The notes: generated by a model not told the origin, from the sequence alone. Shown: positions 1 through 7,334, numbered from the stretch's first letter. The stretch: 10,709 nucleotides of DNA from Chloroflexota bacterium (GCA_019247135.1 JAFAPL010000406.1:1-10709); one strand, 5' to 3'. Made by a program: numbers and translations.

Positions 1-1
1 G

Positions 2-868
2 TGGAACTGGAGACCCGACTTCTTCTCCGCGGCGGGTATCAGTCAATTCCCTGACACCTTCGACCAGTTGCTCGCGGCGGCTCAAAAGCTCCACGATTAC
101 GGCAAACCCATCGGCATGACGCTGGGCCATGCGCCAGGTGATGGGAAATCGACCAATTTCCCGGTGCTCTGGGCTTTCGGCGGGAAAGAGTTCGAGGCCG
201 ACGGCAAGACCGTTGCGCTCAACTCGCCCGAGACGCTGAACGCGGTCAAGTGGTACGCGCAGATGTTCAAGTACATGGACCCGGCCGTGCTTGGCTGGCT
301 CGATCCCGACAACAATCAGGCGTTCCTGACGGAGCAGTGCTCGGCCACAGTGAACGTCAACACGATTTATCTGGCGGCACGTGACGCTGCCGACCAGAAG
401 GGCGATGCGAACATGAAGCACATCGCCGACGCGATGGATCACGCGAACTGGCCGTCTGGTCCTGCCGGACGATTCGGCAATTACAACATCAATCTCTGGG
501 CTGTGTTCGCGGACTCGCCGAACCCGGAAGGTGGCAAAGCGTTCTTGCGCGCCTTCTTCGACAAGAAATTCCTGGTTCCGTGGACGAAGACCGGTCGGTC
601 GTACTTCATTCCGAATTTCAAGGGCCTCGACAACATTCCGGAGGCGTGGCCAGACGATCCAAAGCTGAAAATCTTCCGCGAGCTCAACAAGATCAACCGT
701 CTGCCAGGCTACGCGGGGCCGCCGAGCGCGGCTACGACGGACGCGGTCAACAAATTCGTGCTGGTCGACATGTTCGCGAACGCGGCTACGGGCAAGATGC
801 AGCCCGAGGAAGCGGTGGCCTGGGCCACTGACCAGTACAAGCAGAGCGTGACGAAAGCGCAGAGCTGA
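2..868 (+). CDS. Carbohydrate ABC transporter substrate-binding protein (5' truncated by window edge)
   Basis: This is the extracytoplasmic binding protein of a sugar-type ABC importer (family 1, UgpB/MalE-like). It captures the substrate outside the membrane and delivers it to the two permeases encoded next. The frame is open from base 2 with no start, so the signal peptide and N-terminal lobe lie upstream. The 288 visible residues are about two thirds of the usual 420-450. Family features seen are FGG plus an aromatic-rich stretch (WAFGGKEF), the segment PSGPAGRFGNYNINLWAVF near visible residues 151-169 (the usual P-x-GP-G-R strand), and a C-terminal helical region ending in a WATDQYKQSV-type helix, as is common in these proteins. 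It ends with TGA three bases before the MalF-like permease. The class is secure; the ligand (sugar, polyol or sugar acid) cannot be read from the sequence. Confidence 0.93.
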   Translation, partial: WNWRPDFFSAAGISQFPDTFDQLLAAAQKLHDYGKPIGMTLGHAPGDGKSTNFPVLWAFGGKEFEADGKTVALNSPETLNAVKWYAQMFKYMDPAVLGWLDPDNNQAFLTEQCSATVNVNTIYLAARDAADQKGDANMKHIADAMDHANWPSGPAGRFGNYNINLWAVFADSPNPEGGKAFLRAFFDKKFLVPWTKTGRSYFIPNFKGLDNIPEAWPDDPKLKIFRELNKINRLPGYAGPPSAATTDAVNKFVLVDMFANAATGKMQPEEAVAWATDQYKQSVTKAQS

Positions 869-871
869 CGG

Positions 872-1822
872 ATGCAAGCGCCGGCAGCTCGGGCGCGTTC
901 GCGGGCGGCGGTTCTTTCTCTTCGACCGCTCACGCACGCATTCGGGAACGTGCTCGACCACGAGCAGGCCCTGGGCTACCTGCTGGTCGCGCCGGTCGTG
1001 TTGCTGCTGCTGGGGCTGGTTGCGTATCCGTTTGTCATCGCCGTATCGATGGCCATGACGGATCGCACCATTGGCAACGCCGGCAAGTTCATCGGTTTCA
1101 CGAATATTCAGTTGTTGTTGCGAGACTCCGTTTATCTCCAGGCGGTCCACAACACGCTCATCTATACCGCTGGTTCGACGGTGATGAAGGTGGTTGTGGG
1201 CTTCGGTCTCGCGCTCCTGATCAACGAGCGCTTTCGGTTTCGACAGGCGATCCGCTCGGCGGTACTACTGCCATGGATTGTGCCGGCGGCACTCGGAACA
1301 CTTGCGTGGTTGTGGATCTTCGCGCCCAGTTTCAGTGTGCTGAACTGGATTCTCATCCATGCTGGGATCGTCAAGACTGGACTGCCGTGGCTCGTGGACG
1401 GCAACCTGGCGTTATTCTCCGTCATTCTGGTGAACGCCTGGCGCGGGATCCCGTTCTTCGCAATCACACTGCTCGCCGGCCTGCAGGCGATTTCGCAGGA
1501 GCTGTACGAGGCCAGCGCCATTGACGGCGCCGGCAAGCTTGCGCGCTTCTGGTACGTGACGCTGCCGTTGATGCGCCCCATCCTGCTGATCACGCTGGTC
1601 CTGTCCATCATCTGGACCTTTTCGGATTTTCAGACCGTGTACGCGTTGACGGGTGGTGGACCTTTGAACGCCACCCATCTTCTGGCGACCTTGAGTTACC
1701 AGGTAGGCATCGCTTCCGGCCGACTGGGCGAAGGCGCGGCGATCTCGCTGACCATGCTGCCCGTGTTGTTCGTCCTGGTGTGCGCGCAGATTTACTACTT
1801 GCGCAAGACAGGCTCAGCGTGA
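872..1822 (+). CDS. Sugar ABC transporter permease, MalF/UgpA-like
   Basis: This is an inner-membrane permease subunit of 316 residues, a typical length for the UgpA/LacF class, forming half of the translocation pore. An arginine-rich cytoplasmic N-terminus (residues 1-30) precedes the first membrane helix (about 37-60). Further helices lie near 95-117, 128-150, 178-205, 236-256 and 288-310. The cytoplasmic EAA loop that docks onto the ATPase is clear at residues 213-232 (E213, D218-G219-A220, then LP at 231-232). The periplasmic GGGP motif (261-264), common in this subfamily, follows. The ATG is three bases after the binding-protein stop, with only a weak GACGG-like ribosome site, which suggests translational coupling. 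Its TGA overlaps the GTG start of the second permease. Confidence 0.95.
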   Translation: MQAPAARARSRAAVLSLRPLTHAFGNVLDHEQALGYLLVAPVVLLLLGLVAYPFVIAVSMAMTDRTIGNAGKFIGFTNIQLLLRDSVYLQAVHNTLIYTAGSTVMKVVVGFGLALLINERFRFRQAIRSAVLLPWIVPAALGTLAWLWIFAPSFSVLNWILIHAGIVKTGLPWLVDGNLALFSVILVNAWRGIPFFAITLLAGLQAISQELYEASAIDGAGKLARFWYVTLPLMRPILLITLVLSIIWTFSDFQTVYALTGGGPLNATHLLATLSYQVGIASGRLGEGAAISLTMLPVLFVLVCAQIYYLRKTGSA

Positions 1823-2670
1823 CGGCCGCGCTGGTTCGACGCAAGATCGATCGTGTCCTGACGCTGTACATACCGCTCGGGCTGGCGCTGCTGTTCCTGC
1901 TTGCGCCGTTTTACTGGATGGCGATCACCTCGCTGAAGCCGGATTCTGAGCTGTACAGCGCCAATGGCAATCCCCTGCTCGTGTTCCAGCCCACGCTGGA
2001 TCACTACGTCCAGCTGCTGCAGAAGACGCAGTTTCCCCTCTGGACTCGCAATACCATGGTGGTCGCGATTCTGGCGACCGCCATAGCGCTCATCTTCGGA
2101 GTCCCGGCGGGCTATTCGCTCGCGCGTTTGCGATTTCGCGGTGCAGGCTTTCTCGGACTGGCGATTTTCGCGACCTACCTTGTTCCGACGTCGTTATTGT
2201 TCATCCCGATGCTGCAGGTGGTGAAGACACTGCACCTGCAGGACAACTTCTGGTCGCTCGTCGTCATCTATCCGACGTTTCTGCTGCCGTTCTGCACGTG
2301 GTTGATGGCCGGCTACTTCAAGACGATTCCGCAAGAGCTGGAGGAGTGCGCACGTATCGACGGCGCGAACCGGTTCACGGCAATGGTGCGGATCGCGTTT
2401 CCACTGGCCACGCCAGGGATCCTCTCGGCCGGCATCTTCTCGTTCACGTTGAGCTGGAACGAGTTCATTTACGCGCTCACGTTTGTGACCGCCAGTGAGG
2501 CACGCACGATTCCGGTCGGTGTTTTGACGCAGCTGACACGTGCCGATTACTACTTCTGGGGACCGCTCATGGCTGGCGCATTGCTGGGCTCTGTGCCCGT
2601 GGCCCTCATCTATTCTTTCTTCGTCGAACAGTACGCGACCGGCCTCACGGCAGGCGCCGTAAAGGGCTGA
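1819..2670 (+). CDS. Carbohydrate ABC transporter permease, MalG/UgpE-like
   Basis: This is the second pore subunit of the importer. The start chosen is the GTG at 1819, giving 283 residues. Its bases overlap the stop of the preceding permease (GTGA), and the protein then begins with a short basic segment and the first helix at about residues 14-36, as is normal for MalG-type permeases (270-290 residues). An in-frame GTG at 1780 would add 13 residues inside the upstream gene and is less likely. The EAA loop is at 173-196 (E176, D181-G182-A183, P195). SWNEF at 212-216 and the C-terminal GLTAGAVKG tail are hallmarks of this class. No ABC ATPase gene follows: the next gene, three bases on, is a dehydrogenase, so the ATPase must be upstream of the window or shared from elsewhere in the genome. 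Confidence 0.95.
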   Translation: MTAALVRRKIDRVLTLYIPLGLALLFLLAPFYWMAITSLKPDSELYSANGNPLLVFQPTLDHYVQLLQKTQFPLWTRNTMVVAILATAIALIFGVPAGYSLARLRFRGAGFLGLAIFATYLVPTSLLFIPMLQVVKTLHLQDNFWSLVVIYPTFLLPFCTWLMAGYFKTIPQELEECARIDGANRFTAMVRIAFPLATPGILSAGIFSFTLSWNEFIYALTFVTASEARTIPVGVLTQLTRADYYFWGPLMAGALLGSVPVALIYSFFVEQYATGLTAGAVKG

Positions 2671-2673
2671 GCT

Positions 2674-3783
2674 GTGGCGCGCGCGGTAGTGCTGGACCGG
2701 CCGCTCGGCACATATTCGGTACAGGAGTTTCCGATCCCTGAGCCGGCGCCCGGCAGTGTTCTTTTGCGCATGGAATTGTCGGGCTGTTGCGCGACCGATC
2801 TGCACACGTACCTCGGGCACTGGCCGACGAACTTTCCAACGCTGCCCGGACACGAAAACGTCGGCCGCGTGGAGAAGGTCGGGCCTGGTGGTGCGCGGGA
2901 CTACCTCGGGCGCGAGCTCCAGGTCGGAGATCGCGTGTTCGCACGCTGGGGTTGGTGTGGCACGTGCTACGAGTGTCGGACGCTGCTCCAGCCGCGACGT
3001 TGTCGCAATCGGCCCGTGAGCTCGGACGGAACGGTCGAGCCGTTCAGCGGTGGCTTCGCCGAGCTGCTGTATTTGAATGCGCCAGCCACTACGTTCATGT
3101 TGAAAATGGACGCGCCCGCGACAACCGTCGTGCTGTCCGAGCCGCTCGGGGTGGCGGTCACCGCCGTGCGACGGGCGCAACCGAAGCTGGGCGATACGGT
3201 GATCGTTCAGGGCAGCGGCGCGATCGGCTTGCTGACGCTCGGCCTGGCGAAGCTCGGCGGAGCCTCGCGCGTGATCTGCGTCGGGGCTCCGGCGCGGCGA
3301 CTGGAGGTGGCCCGCAGCTTCGGCGCCGATGCTGTCATAGACATCGAGGCTATGCGCGAGCCTGAGGAACGGCGACGCGCCGTGCTCGCCGAGACGCCGT
3401 TTGGCATCGGTGCTGACATCGTCTTCGGCTGTGTTGGAGTGGCCTCCGCGTGGGAGGAGGGGATCACCTTCGTACGTGACGAAGGTTGCTTCATGGAGCT
3501 CGGCCTCGCCGCCGACGCGGGCTCGCTGCAGTTCAATCCAGCCATCCAGCTCGTCGCGCGGAACTTGACGTTCAAGGGTACGCTCGGTCTATCGGACTAT
3601 GCCGATGCGGTGGTTGCGGGCCGCATTCTGGAGCAAGGCCAACTGCCGTTCGGCGACGTCGTGTCGCATCAGCTTCCGCTGGAGCGAGTTGGAGACGCGA
3701 TCGAGGCACTGAACTCCAACTACCGCATCGACGGTCAGACCGCGCTCAAGATCACCATCGCGCCGAATGGTCCGATAGCGTGA
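2674..3783 (+). CDS. Zinc-dependent medium-chain dehydrogenase (sorbitol/threonine dehydrogenase type)
   Basis: This cytosolic NAD(P)-dependent oxidoreductase of the zinc-containing MDR superfamily has 369 residues. It probably oxidises an alcohol of the imported sugar or polyol, or of a derivative. Catalytic zinc residues are visible: C39 and D42 in GCCATDLH, the G59-H60-E61 motif, and E156 in SEPLG. The structural-zinc lobe has C95, C98, C101 and C110, with eight residues in the last gap instead of the usual seven. The Rossmann dinucleotide motif is GSGAIG at 180-185, and the coenzyme-choice loop after it (ICVGAPARR) has no acidic residue at the usual strand end, so the cofactor is uncertain. 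It starts with GTG, preceded by AAAGGG at a suitable distance, four bases after the permease stop. Its TGA overlaps the next start (GTGA). The substrate is not identifiable; the transporter context argues for a carbohydrate. Confidence 0.92.
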   Translation: MARAVVLDRPLGTYSVQEFPIPEPAPGSVLLRMELSGCCATDLHTYLGHWPTNFPTLPGHENVGRVEKVGPGGARDYLGRELQVGDRVFARWGWCGTCYECRTLLQPRRCRNRPVSSDGTVEPFSGGFAELLYLNAPATTFMLKMDAPATTVVLSEPLGVAVTAVRRAQPKLGDTVIVQGSGAIGLLTLGLAKLGGASRVICVGAPARRLEVARSFGADAVIDIEAMREPEERRRAVLAETPFGIGADIVFGCVGVASAWEEGITFVRDEGCFMELGLAADAGSLQFNPAIQLVARNLTFKGTLGLSDYADAVVAGRILEQGQLPFGDVVSHQLPLERVGDAIEALNSNYRIDGQTALKITIAPNGPIA

Positions 3784-4754
3784 GCCAGCCATTCGCCATC
3801 GTTGGCGCCGGCGCGCTGGGCCAGAGCTTTGCGGCGTTGCTGGCTCGCGCTGGCTGTGAGGTCACGCTGCTTTCGACGGAGCGGACCGCCGAGCGTCTGC
3901 GCGCATTCGGCGAAATTCGGCTCGTGGGCGCTGTCGAAGCCCGCGTGCCGCTCGACTCGCTGAGACTGACGGCTGATCCTGAACAACTTCCGCGTGGTGC
4001 GGGTGTCATTTTCACGACCAAAGGCCAGGATCTGCCACGCGCGGTCGAGCACGTACGGGACGGCGCACAGGTCGGCTGGGTTGCTGGAGTGCAGAACGGG
4101 GTCCAGAAAGACGACCTGTTGTCAGACGCGTTCGGTGCTGAACGGACGCTCGGTGCGGCCACCATCTTCGGCGCGCGGCGCACGGAGACTGGTGAGGTGC
4201 ACGTCGGCTCGAGCGGAATGACATACCTTGGCGAGTTCGGCGGACGCCTGTCTGATCGCGCCGTCGACGCGGCGACGGCCCTGCAAAATGCTGGTATCCC
4301 AACCGAGGCACGCTCGGACATCGAGAGCGTGTTGTGGTCGAAGGCGTGCAATGCAACGGGTGTTTTTGGCGTGACGGTGCTGGCGCGAGCGAGCAATCAA
4401 CGTCTCTTTTCGGACCGGCACCTGATGTCTGCCTATCTGGCGCTGGTACGCGAGACGGCCGCGGTTGCTCGGGCAGGCGGAGTCCAGGTCGGGAACTTCA
4501 AAGGATTCCCGCCGATTCAAAGCTACGTGGAACGCTCCGAGGCCGACATTCTCGCCGAGGTCCCCGAGCAGCCGTTCGATGGGGATCCACCTGCGTACGC
4601 GTCGATGACGAACGACCTGCTGGCTGGTTTCCCCCTGGAGGTCGAAGGAGTGTTCGGCGACGTTGTCGAGCGGGGTACGCGACAATACATCAGCGTGCCG
4701 TGTTTGCGTTTCGTACGTGACATGATTCGCGGACTCAATCGAGGGAGCATATGA
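3780..4754 (+). CDS. Ketopantoate reductase (ApbA/PanE) family NAD(P)-dependent oxidoreductase
   Basis: This two-domain oxidoreductase has 324 residues (E. coli PanE has 303). The GTG at 3780 overlaps the preceding TGA and opens directly onto the nucleotide-binding strand, so it is chosen over longer in-frame starts lying inside the dehydrogenase gene. Seen are GAGALG (9-14), K81 in TTKGQD, N106 in the VQNG motif, K188 and N191 in LWSKACNA, and in the C-terminal domain S275 in SMTND followed by PLEVEG (E287/E289). These match the positions that bind NADPH and substrate in 2-dehydropantoate 2-reductase. The fold and 2-keto or hydroxy acid chemistry are well supported. The exact reaction is not: wedged among sugar-uptake and FAH-family genes, with no other pantothenate gene in view, it more likely acts on a sugar-derived keto acid than in coenzyme A synthesis. 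This placement is an inference. Confidence 0.9.
   Translation: MSQPFAIVGAGALGQSFAALLARAGCEVTLLSTERTAERLRAFGEIRLVGAVEARVPLDSLRLTADPEQLPRGAGVIFTTKGQDLPRAVEHVRDGAQVGWVAGVQNGVQKDDLLSDAFGAERTLGAATIFGARRTETGEVHVGSSGMTYLGEFGGRLSDRAVDAATALQNAGIPTEARSDIESVLWSKACNATGVFGVTVLARASNQRLFSDRHLMSAYLALVRETAAVARAGGVQVGNFKGFPPIQSYVERSEADILAEVPEQPFDGDPPAYASMTNDLLAGFPLEVEGVFGDVVERGTRQYISVPCLRFVRDMIRGLNRGSI
4741..4746 (+). promoter_or_regulatory. Ribosome binding site for the FAH-family gene
   Basis: GAGGGA lies five bases before the ATG at 4751, inside the last codons of the upstream gene. It is the strongest Shine-Dalgarno match in this operon and supports independent initiation, in addition to the ATGA stop/start overlap. 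Confidence 0.6.
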
Positions 4755-5611
4755 AGCTGATTACTTTCCGCTCTGCCAGCGGCGGCCTTCGTCTCGGTGT
4801 CCTGACGGCCGACGGCGTCGTGACTCTCGAAGGCGATGGCCTGGCGCCGGAGTTCGTCCTGGCTCAAGGCGAGGCCGCGCTCGACCGCGTGCGCGACGCC
4901 GCGCAACGTGCGCGTGATGTTCGCGCGGAAAGTGAGCTGCGACTTGCGCCGTGCGTTCCTCAGCCCGGCAAGATCATCGCCGTTGGCCTCAATTACCGAA
5001 GGCACGCGCACGAGACCGGGGCGGCCATACCAGAAACACCGATCCTGTTCTCCAAGTTCAACAATACGATCGCTGCCCCGAACGAACCGGTGGTGTTGCC
5101 GCACGTCGCGAGTCAGTACGACTACGAAGTGGAGCTGGGTGTCGTCATTGGTCGACGCGCGGCGTACGTCAGCCGGGAGTCGGCGCTGGAGTGTGTGCTG
5201 GGCTACTGTACGGCCAACGATCTGAGCGCGCGTGACCTGCAGAGCCGCACCAGTCAGTGGCTCCTGGGCAAAACGCTGGACGGGTTCTGCCCTGTTGGAC
5301 CATATCTCGTCACGCGCGATGAAGTCCCGGATCCTCAGCAGCTCGACTTGAAGACGTGGGTCAATGGCGAACTGCGTCAGAACTCCAGCACGGCGGACAT
5401 GATTTTCTCGGTTGCCGAAGTCGTGAGCTATGCGAGTCAGTACATGACGCTGGAGCCGGGCGATCTGATCATTACTGGCACTCCAGAGGGTGTCATTCTT
5501 GGCATGCCGGAGCCGCGGACCTGGCTCAAGGCTGGCGATCAGGTGAGTGTGGAAGTGCAGGGCCTCGGCCGGTTGGTGACACCGTTGGTCGCTAAGCGCT
5601 CTGGGGACTAG
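4751..5611 (+). CDS. Fumarylacetoacetate hydrolase family protein
   Basis: This cytosolic metal-dependent hydrolase or decarboxylase has 286 residues, the usual length for the short FAH family. Members cleave C-C bonds in acyl-pyruvates and 2,4-diketo acids, or dehydrate and hydrolyse 2-keto-3-deoxy sugar acids. Seen are KIIAVGLNYRRHAHE (74-88), the metal ligands E126 and E128 in DYEVELG, D157 in ANDLSARD, K174 in the GK-x-LDGF-x-PVGP block (173-184), and the GTPEGV loop (243-248). The ATG overlaps the stop of the preceding gene (ATGA). Known pathways in which an FAH enzyme follows a sugar-acid dehydrogenase include the non-phosphorylative L-fuconate and L-rhamnonate routes, where it splits a 2,4-diketo-3-deoxy acid to pyruvate plus a hydroxy acid. 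That role here is inferred from context. The 3' end overlaps a convergent gene by 20 bases. Confidence 0.93.
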   Translation: MKLITFRSASGGLRLGVLTADGVVTLEGDGLAPEFVLAQGEAALDRVRDAAQRARDVRAESELRLAPCVPQPGKIIAVGLNYRRHAHETGAAIPETPILFSKFNNTIAAPNEPVVLPHVASQYDYEVELGVVIGRRAAYVSRESALECVLGYCTANDLSARDLQSRTSQWLLGKTLDGFCPVGPYLVTRDEVPDPQQLDLKTWVNGELRQNSSTADMIFSVAEVVSYASQYMTLEPGDLIITGTPEGVILGMPEPRTWLKAGDQVSVEVQGLGRLVTPLVAKRSGD

Positions 5612-6224
5612 TGCTCGTCCCAGGCAGCCACGGAAACACGTAGTACAGCGCGACCAGCCCGTACAGCGCCAGCGCGAGCTCGGCGGAGACGAACGATACG
5701 CCAACACCCAGGAGGTACGCGAGGAGTCCTGCCGAGAACAGGAGGCTGTCATGCCCGGCGCGTGCCGGGTCCAGATGTGTGCCGAGCAGTTTTCTGTCGC
5801 GGGTGACGTGCCGCCAAAGTAGCGTGAATGCCACGCTCATCACGACCATAACTCCGCCGTATACGGCGGCCGCGATGTGCGATTGGTCGCCGGTGCCGAC
5901 GTATCGACTGAGCAGCGCGGTGGGGAAGGGAATGGCCGAGACCACCATCAGCAAGACCAGGTTCAAAAAGAGCAGCCGGCGGTCGACGTGGCGGACGTGC
6001 GAGAACAGGCTGTGATGATTCACCCAGATAATGCCGATGGTGGCAAAACTGACCACGTACGTGATGTAGTTCGACCACTGACTGGCCAGAGCGGCGGCGA
6101 GGTCGTTGGTGACGTCTGGGACGTGGAGGTCCAGCACTAACAGGGTGGCGGCAATCGAGAATACGCCGTCGCTGAACGACTCCAGACGAGCGGGAGTCAA
6201 GCGCGGGCCGTCGGACATACTCAT
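5592..6224 (-). CDS. TMEM175/DUF1211 family membrane protein, probable potassium channel
   Basis: This 210-residue membrane protein is the size of the bacterial single-repeat TMEM175 channels, which assemble as tetramers and conduct K+. The diagnostic first helix carries R13-x3-FSDGVFSIAATLLVLDL, with FSDG at 17-20, and WVNHH at 67-71 matches the second conserved region. Six hydrophobic segments can be drawn at about 17-34, 53-70, 84-105, 116-137, 159-178 and 181-200. The start is ATG at 6224; an in-frame TAA two codons upstream excludes extension, and the ATG at 6218 is an alternative. No clear ribosome binding site is seen. It is the last gene of the minus-strand group and overlaps the FAH gene tail to tail. 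Family membership is well supported; channel activity is inferred from characterised relatives. Confidence 0.88.
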   Translation of the reverse strand: MSMSDGPRLTPARLESFSDGVFSIAATLLVLDLHVPDVTNDLAAALASQWSNYITYVVSFATIGIIWVNHHSLFSHVRHVDRRLLFLNLVLLMVVSAIPFPTALLSRYVGTGDQSHIAAAVYGGVMVVMSVAFTLLWRHVTRDRKLLGTHLDPARAGHDSLLFSAGLLAYLLGVGVSFVSAELALALYGLVALYYVFPWLPGTSTSPQSA

Positions 6225-6231
6225 GGCTTAG

Positions 6232-6251
6232 GAGCACGAGCGAGCACGAGC
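6232..6251. repeat. Perfect 10-base tandem duplication (GAGCACGAGC x2)
   Basis: The unit GAGCACGAGC occurs twice in direct succession, starting eight bases upstream of the TMEM175-like start codon, where a ribosome binding site would be expected. It is probably a slippage product, and no function is evident. Confidence 0.7.
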
Positions 6252-6272
6252 TTACGACGCGCGGTTATGGCG

Positions 6273-6473
6273 TCAGTCGGGGGCTTGCTGCGGCACGCTC
6301 GGACGTGGGGCGAGCCACTGGCGGACCGCGTGCTTGGCCGCGGCGGCGACGGCGTCGATCAGGTGGTACGCGCGTCGTCGGCGTACTACCCAGTCGGGAA
6401 CGACACGCGGGCGAACCTCGCGCACGTGAATTGGCCGTCCAAGGGGCGAGCGTCGCAGACTAGGTTCGGGCAT
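6273..6473 (-). CDS. Possible small arginine-rich hypothetical protein (66 aa)
   Basis: I do not recognise this product. The case for a gene is as follows: the ATG at 6473 is preceded at seven bases by GGAGG, the codons show strong G/C preference at the third position along their length, and the frame fills the otherwise empty space between two same-strand genes (48 bases before the TMEM175-like start). The protein is basic, with a cluster VVRRRRAY near residues 29-36, a short amphipathic alanine-rich helix (DAVAAAAKHAVRQWL) and a proline-rich tail. It has no signal peptide and no cysteine. The cluster could bind nucleic acid or acidic lipid, but that is a guess. An in-frame GTG at 6500 would add nine residues. 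It could still be a chance open frame in GC-rich DNA. Confidence 0.42.
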   Translation of the reverse strand: MPEPSLRRSPLGRPIHVREVRPRVVPDWVVRRRRAYHLIDAVAAAAKHAVRQWLAPRPSVPQQAPD

Positions 6474-6557
6474 CGAGCATCCTCCGCATCTACCAGACAC
6501 CGTAGCGGACGAGTCTTGGGCCGAGCTTGAATTTCCACGCCCGCGTGCGCGCAGGCG

Positions 6558-7334
6558 TCAGAAGGCGCTCGGACGGCCCTGTGCGCCGTCGACGGCGATG
6601 TTGGCGCCGTTGATCCACGAAGCGCGTTCGGAGAGTACGAACACGACGACGTCCGCGACCTCTTCGGCGGTGCCGAGCCGGCCCGATGGGAACTCGCGGC
6701 GCTCGAACTCCGAGAACCGCTCGGGGTCGCGGTCGCGGAAGCGGGCCCAACCACCACCCGCAAACAGAATCGAACCAGGGCTCACCGTGTTCACGCGGAT
6801 GCGTGAGCTGGCAAGCTCCCATGCCAGAGCGCCGGCGAGAAAGATCTCGGCTGCCTTCGCCGCCCCGTACTGCGCGGTCGGGCCAGGCTTCCAGCCCGAG
6901 ATGGAGGCGATCGAGACGGCCGAGCCGCCGCCACGGGCTTGCATGTGAGGGATCGCGGCACGGATCGCGCGCACCGCATGGAACAGGTTCACGTCGAAGG
7001 TTCCCAGCCAGTCATCAGGCGTGGTTTCGAGCAGGGTTCGACCGCCGGCGGTGCCGCCGACGTTGGCGACGAGCAGGTCGACCCCGCCGAGCGCCCGGGC
7101 GGACTCGTCGACGAACCGTTCGACTTCGCCGGGGGCGGCGACGTCGGCTGTCAGCGCGTGGGCATGTACGCCTGTGGCCCTTAGCTCACTCAGGGTCGAG
7201 TCGAGCGTTTCGGGCGTGCGGCCGCAGATGCCGACGTGAGCGCCTTCGCTGGCGAGCCGTAGGGCGATCGCGCGCCCAATACCCCGACTGGCGCCGGTGA
7301 CCAGCGCGACCTTGCCTTCGAGACCCAGGTCCAC
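6558..7334 (-). CDS. SDR family NAD(P)-dependent oxidoreductase
   Basis: This classical short-chain dehydrogenase has 258 residues, a typical length. It has the cofactor motif TGASRGIG (13-20), D64 in LTADV, and NVGG (91-94) in place of the usual NNAG. It also has N116, a catalytic serine in SIASISG (S144 by position), Y156-x3-K160, and the PGSI segment (186-189) after the active site. An R40 after the second strand (CGRTPE) hints at NADP(H) preference. The substrate loop (about 191-218) is rich in aromatic and charged residues and gives no specific clue. The start is GTG at 7334 with a GAGGGG-like ribosome site just upstream; an ATG at 7344 is out of frame. It is divergent from icd and leads the minus-strand group. 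Such enzymes act on many alcohols and 3-oxo compounds, so no precise substrate is proposed. Confidence 0.93.
   Translation of the reverse strand: MDLGLEGKVALVTGASRGIGRAIALRLASEGAHVGICGRTPETLDSTLSELRATGVHAHALTADVAAPGEVERFVDESARALGGVDLLVANVGGTAGGRTLLETTPDDWLGTFDVNLFHAVRAIRAAIPHMQARGGGSAVSIASISGWKPGPTAQYGAAKAAEIFLAGALAWELASSRIRVNTVSPGSILFAGGGWARFRDRDPERFSEFERREFPSGRLGTAEEVADVVVFVLSERASWINGANIAVDGAQGRPSAF

Noticed and set aside
2194..3180. Long minus-strand open frame (328 codons) opposite the second permease and the MDR gene
   Set aside because: It spans the junction of two clear plus-strand genes and has low-complexity arginine-rich content with no family features.
3486..3779. Upstream in-frame extension of the KPR-family gene
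   Set aside because: The added 98 residues lie within the dehydrogenase coding sequence in another frame, are arginine-rich and non-homologous, and the GTG at 3780 starts directly before the Rossmann motif.
4523..5752. Long minus-strand open frame (409 codons) opposite the KPR and FAH genes
   Set aside because: It lies antisense to two well-supported enzymes, its translation is rich in R, H and S with no recognisable domain, and such open shadow frames are expected in high-GC coding DNA.
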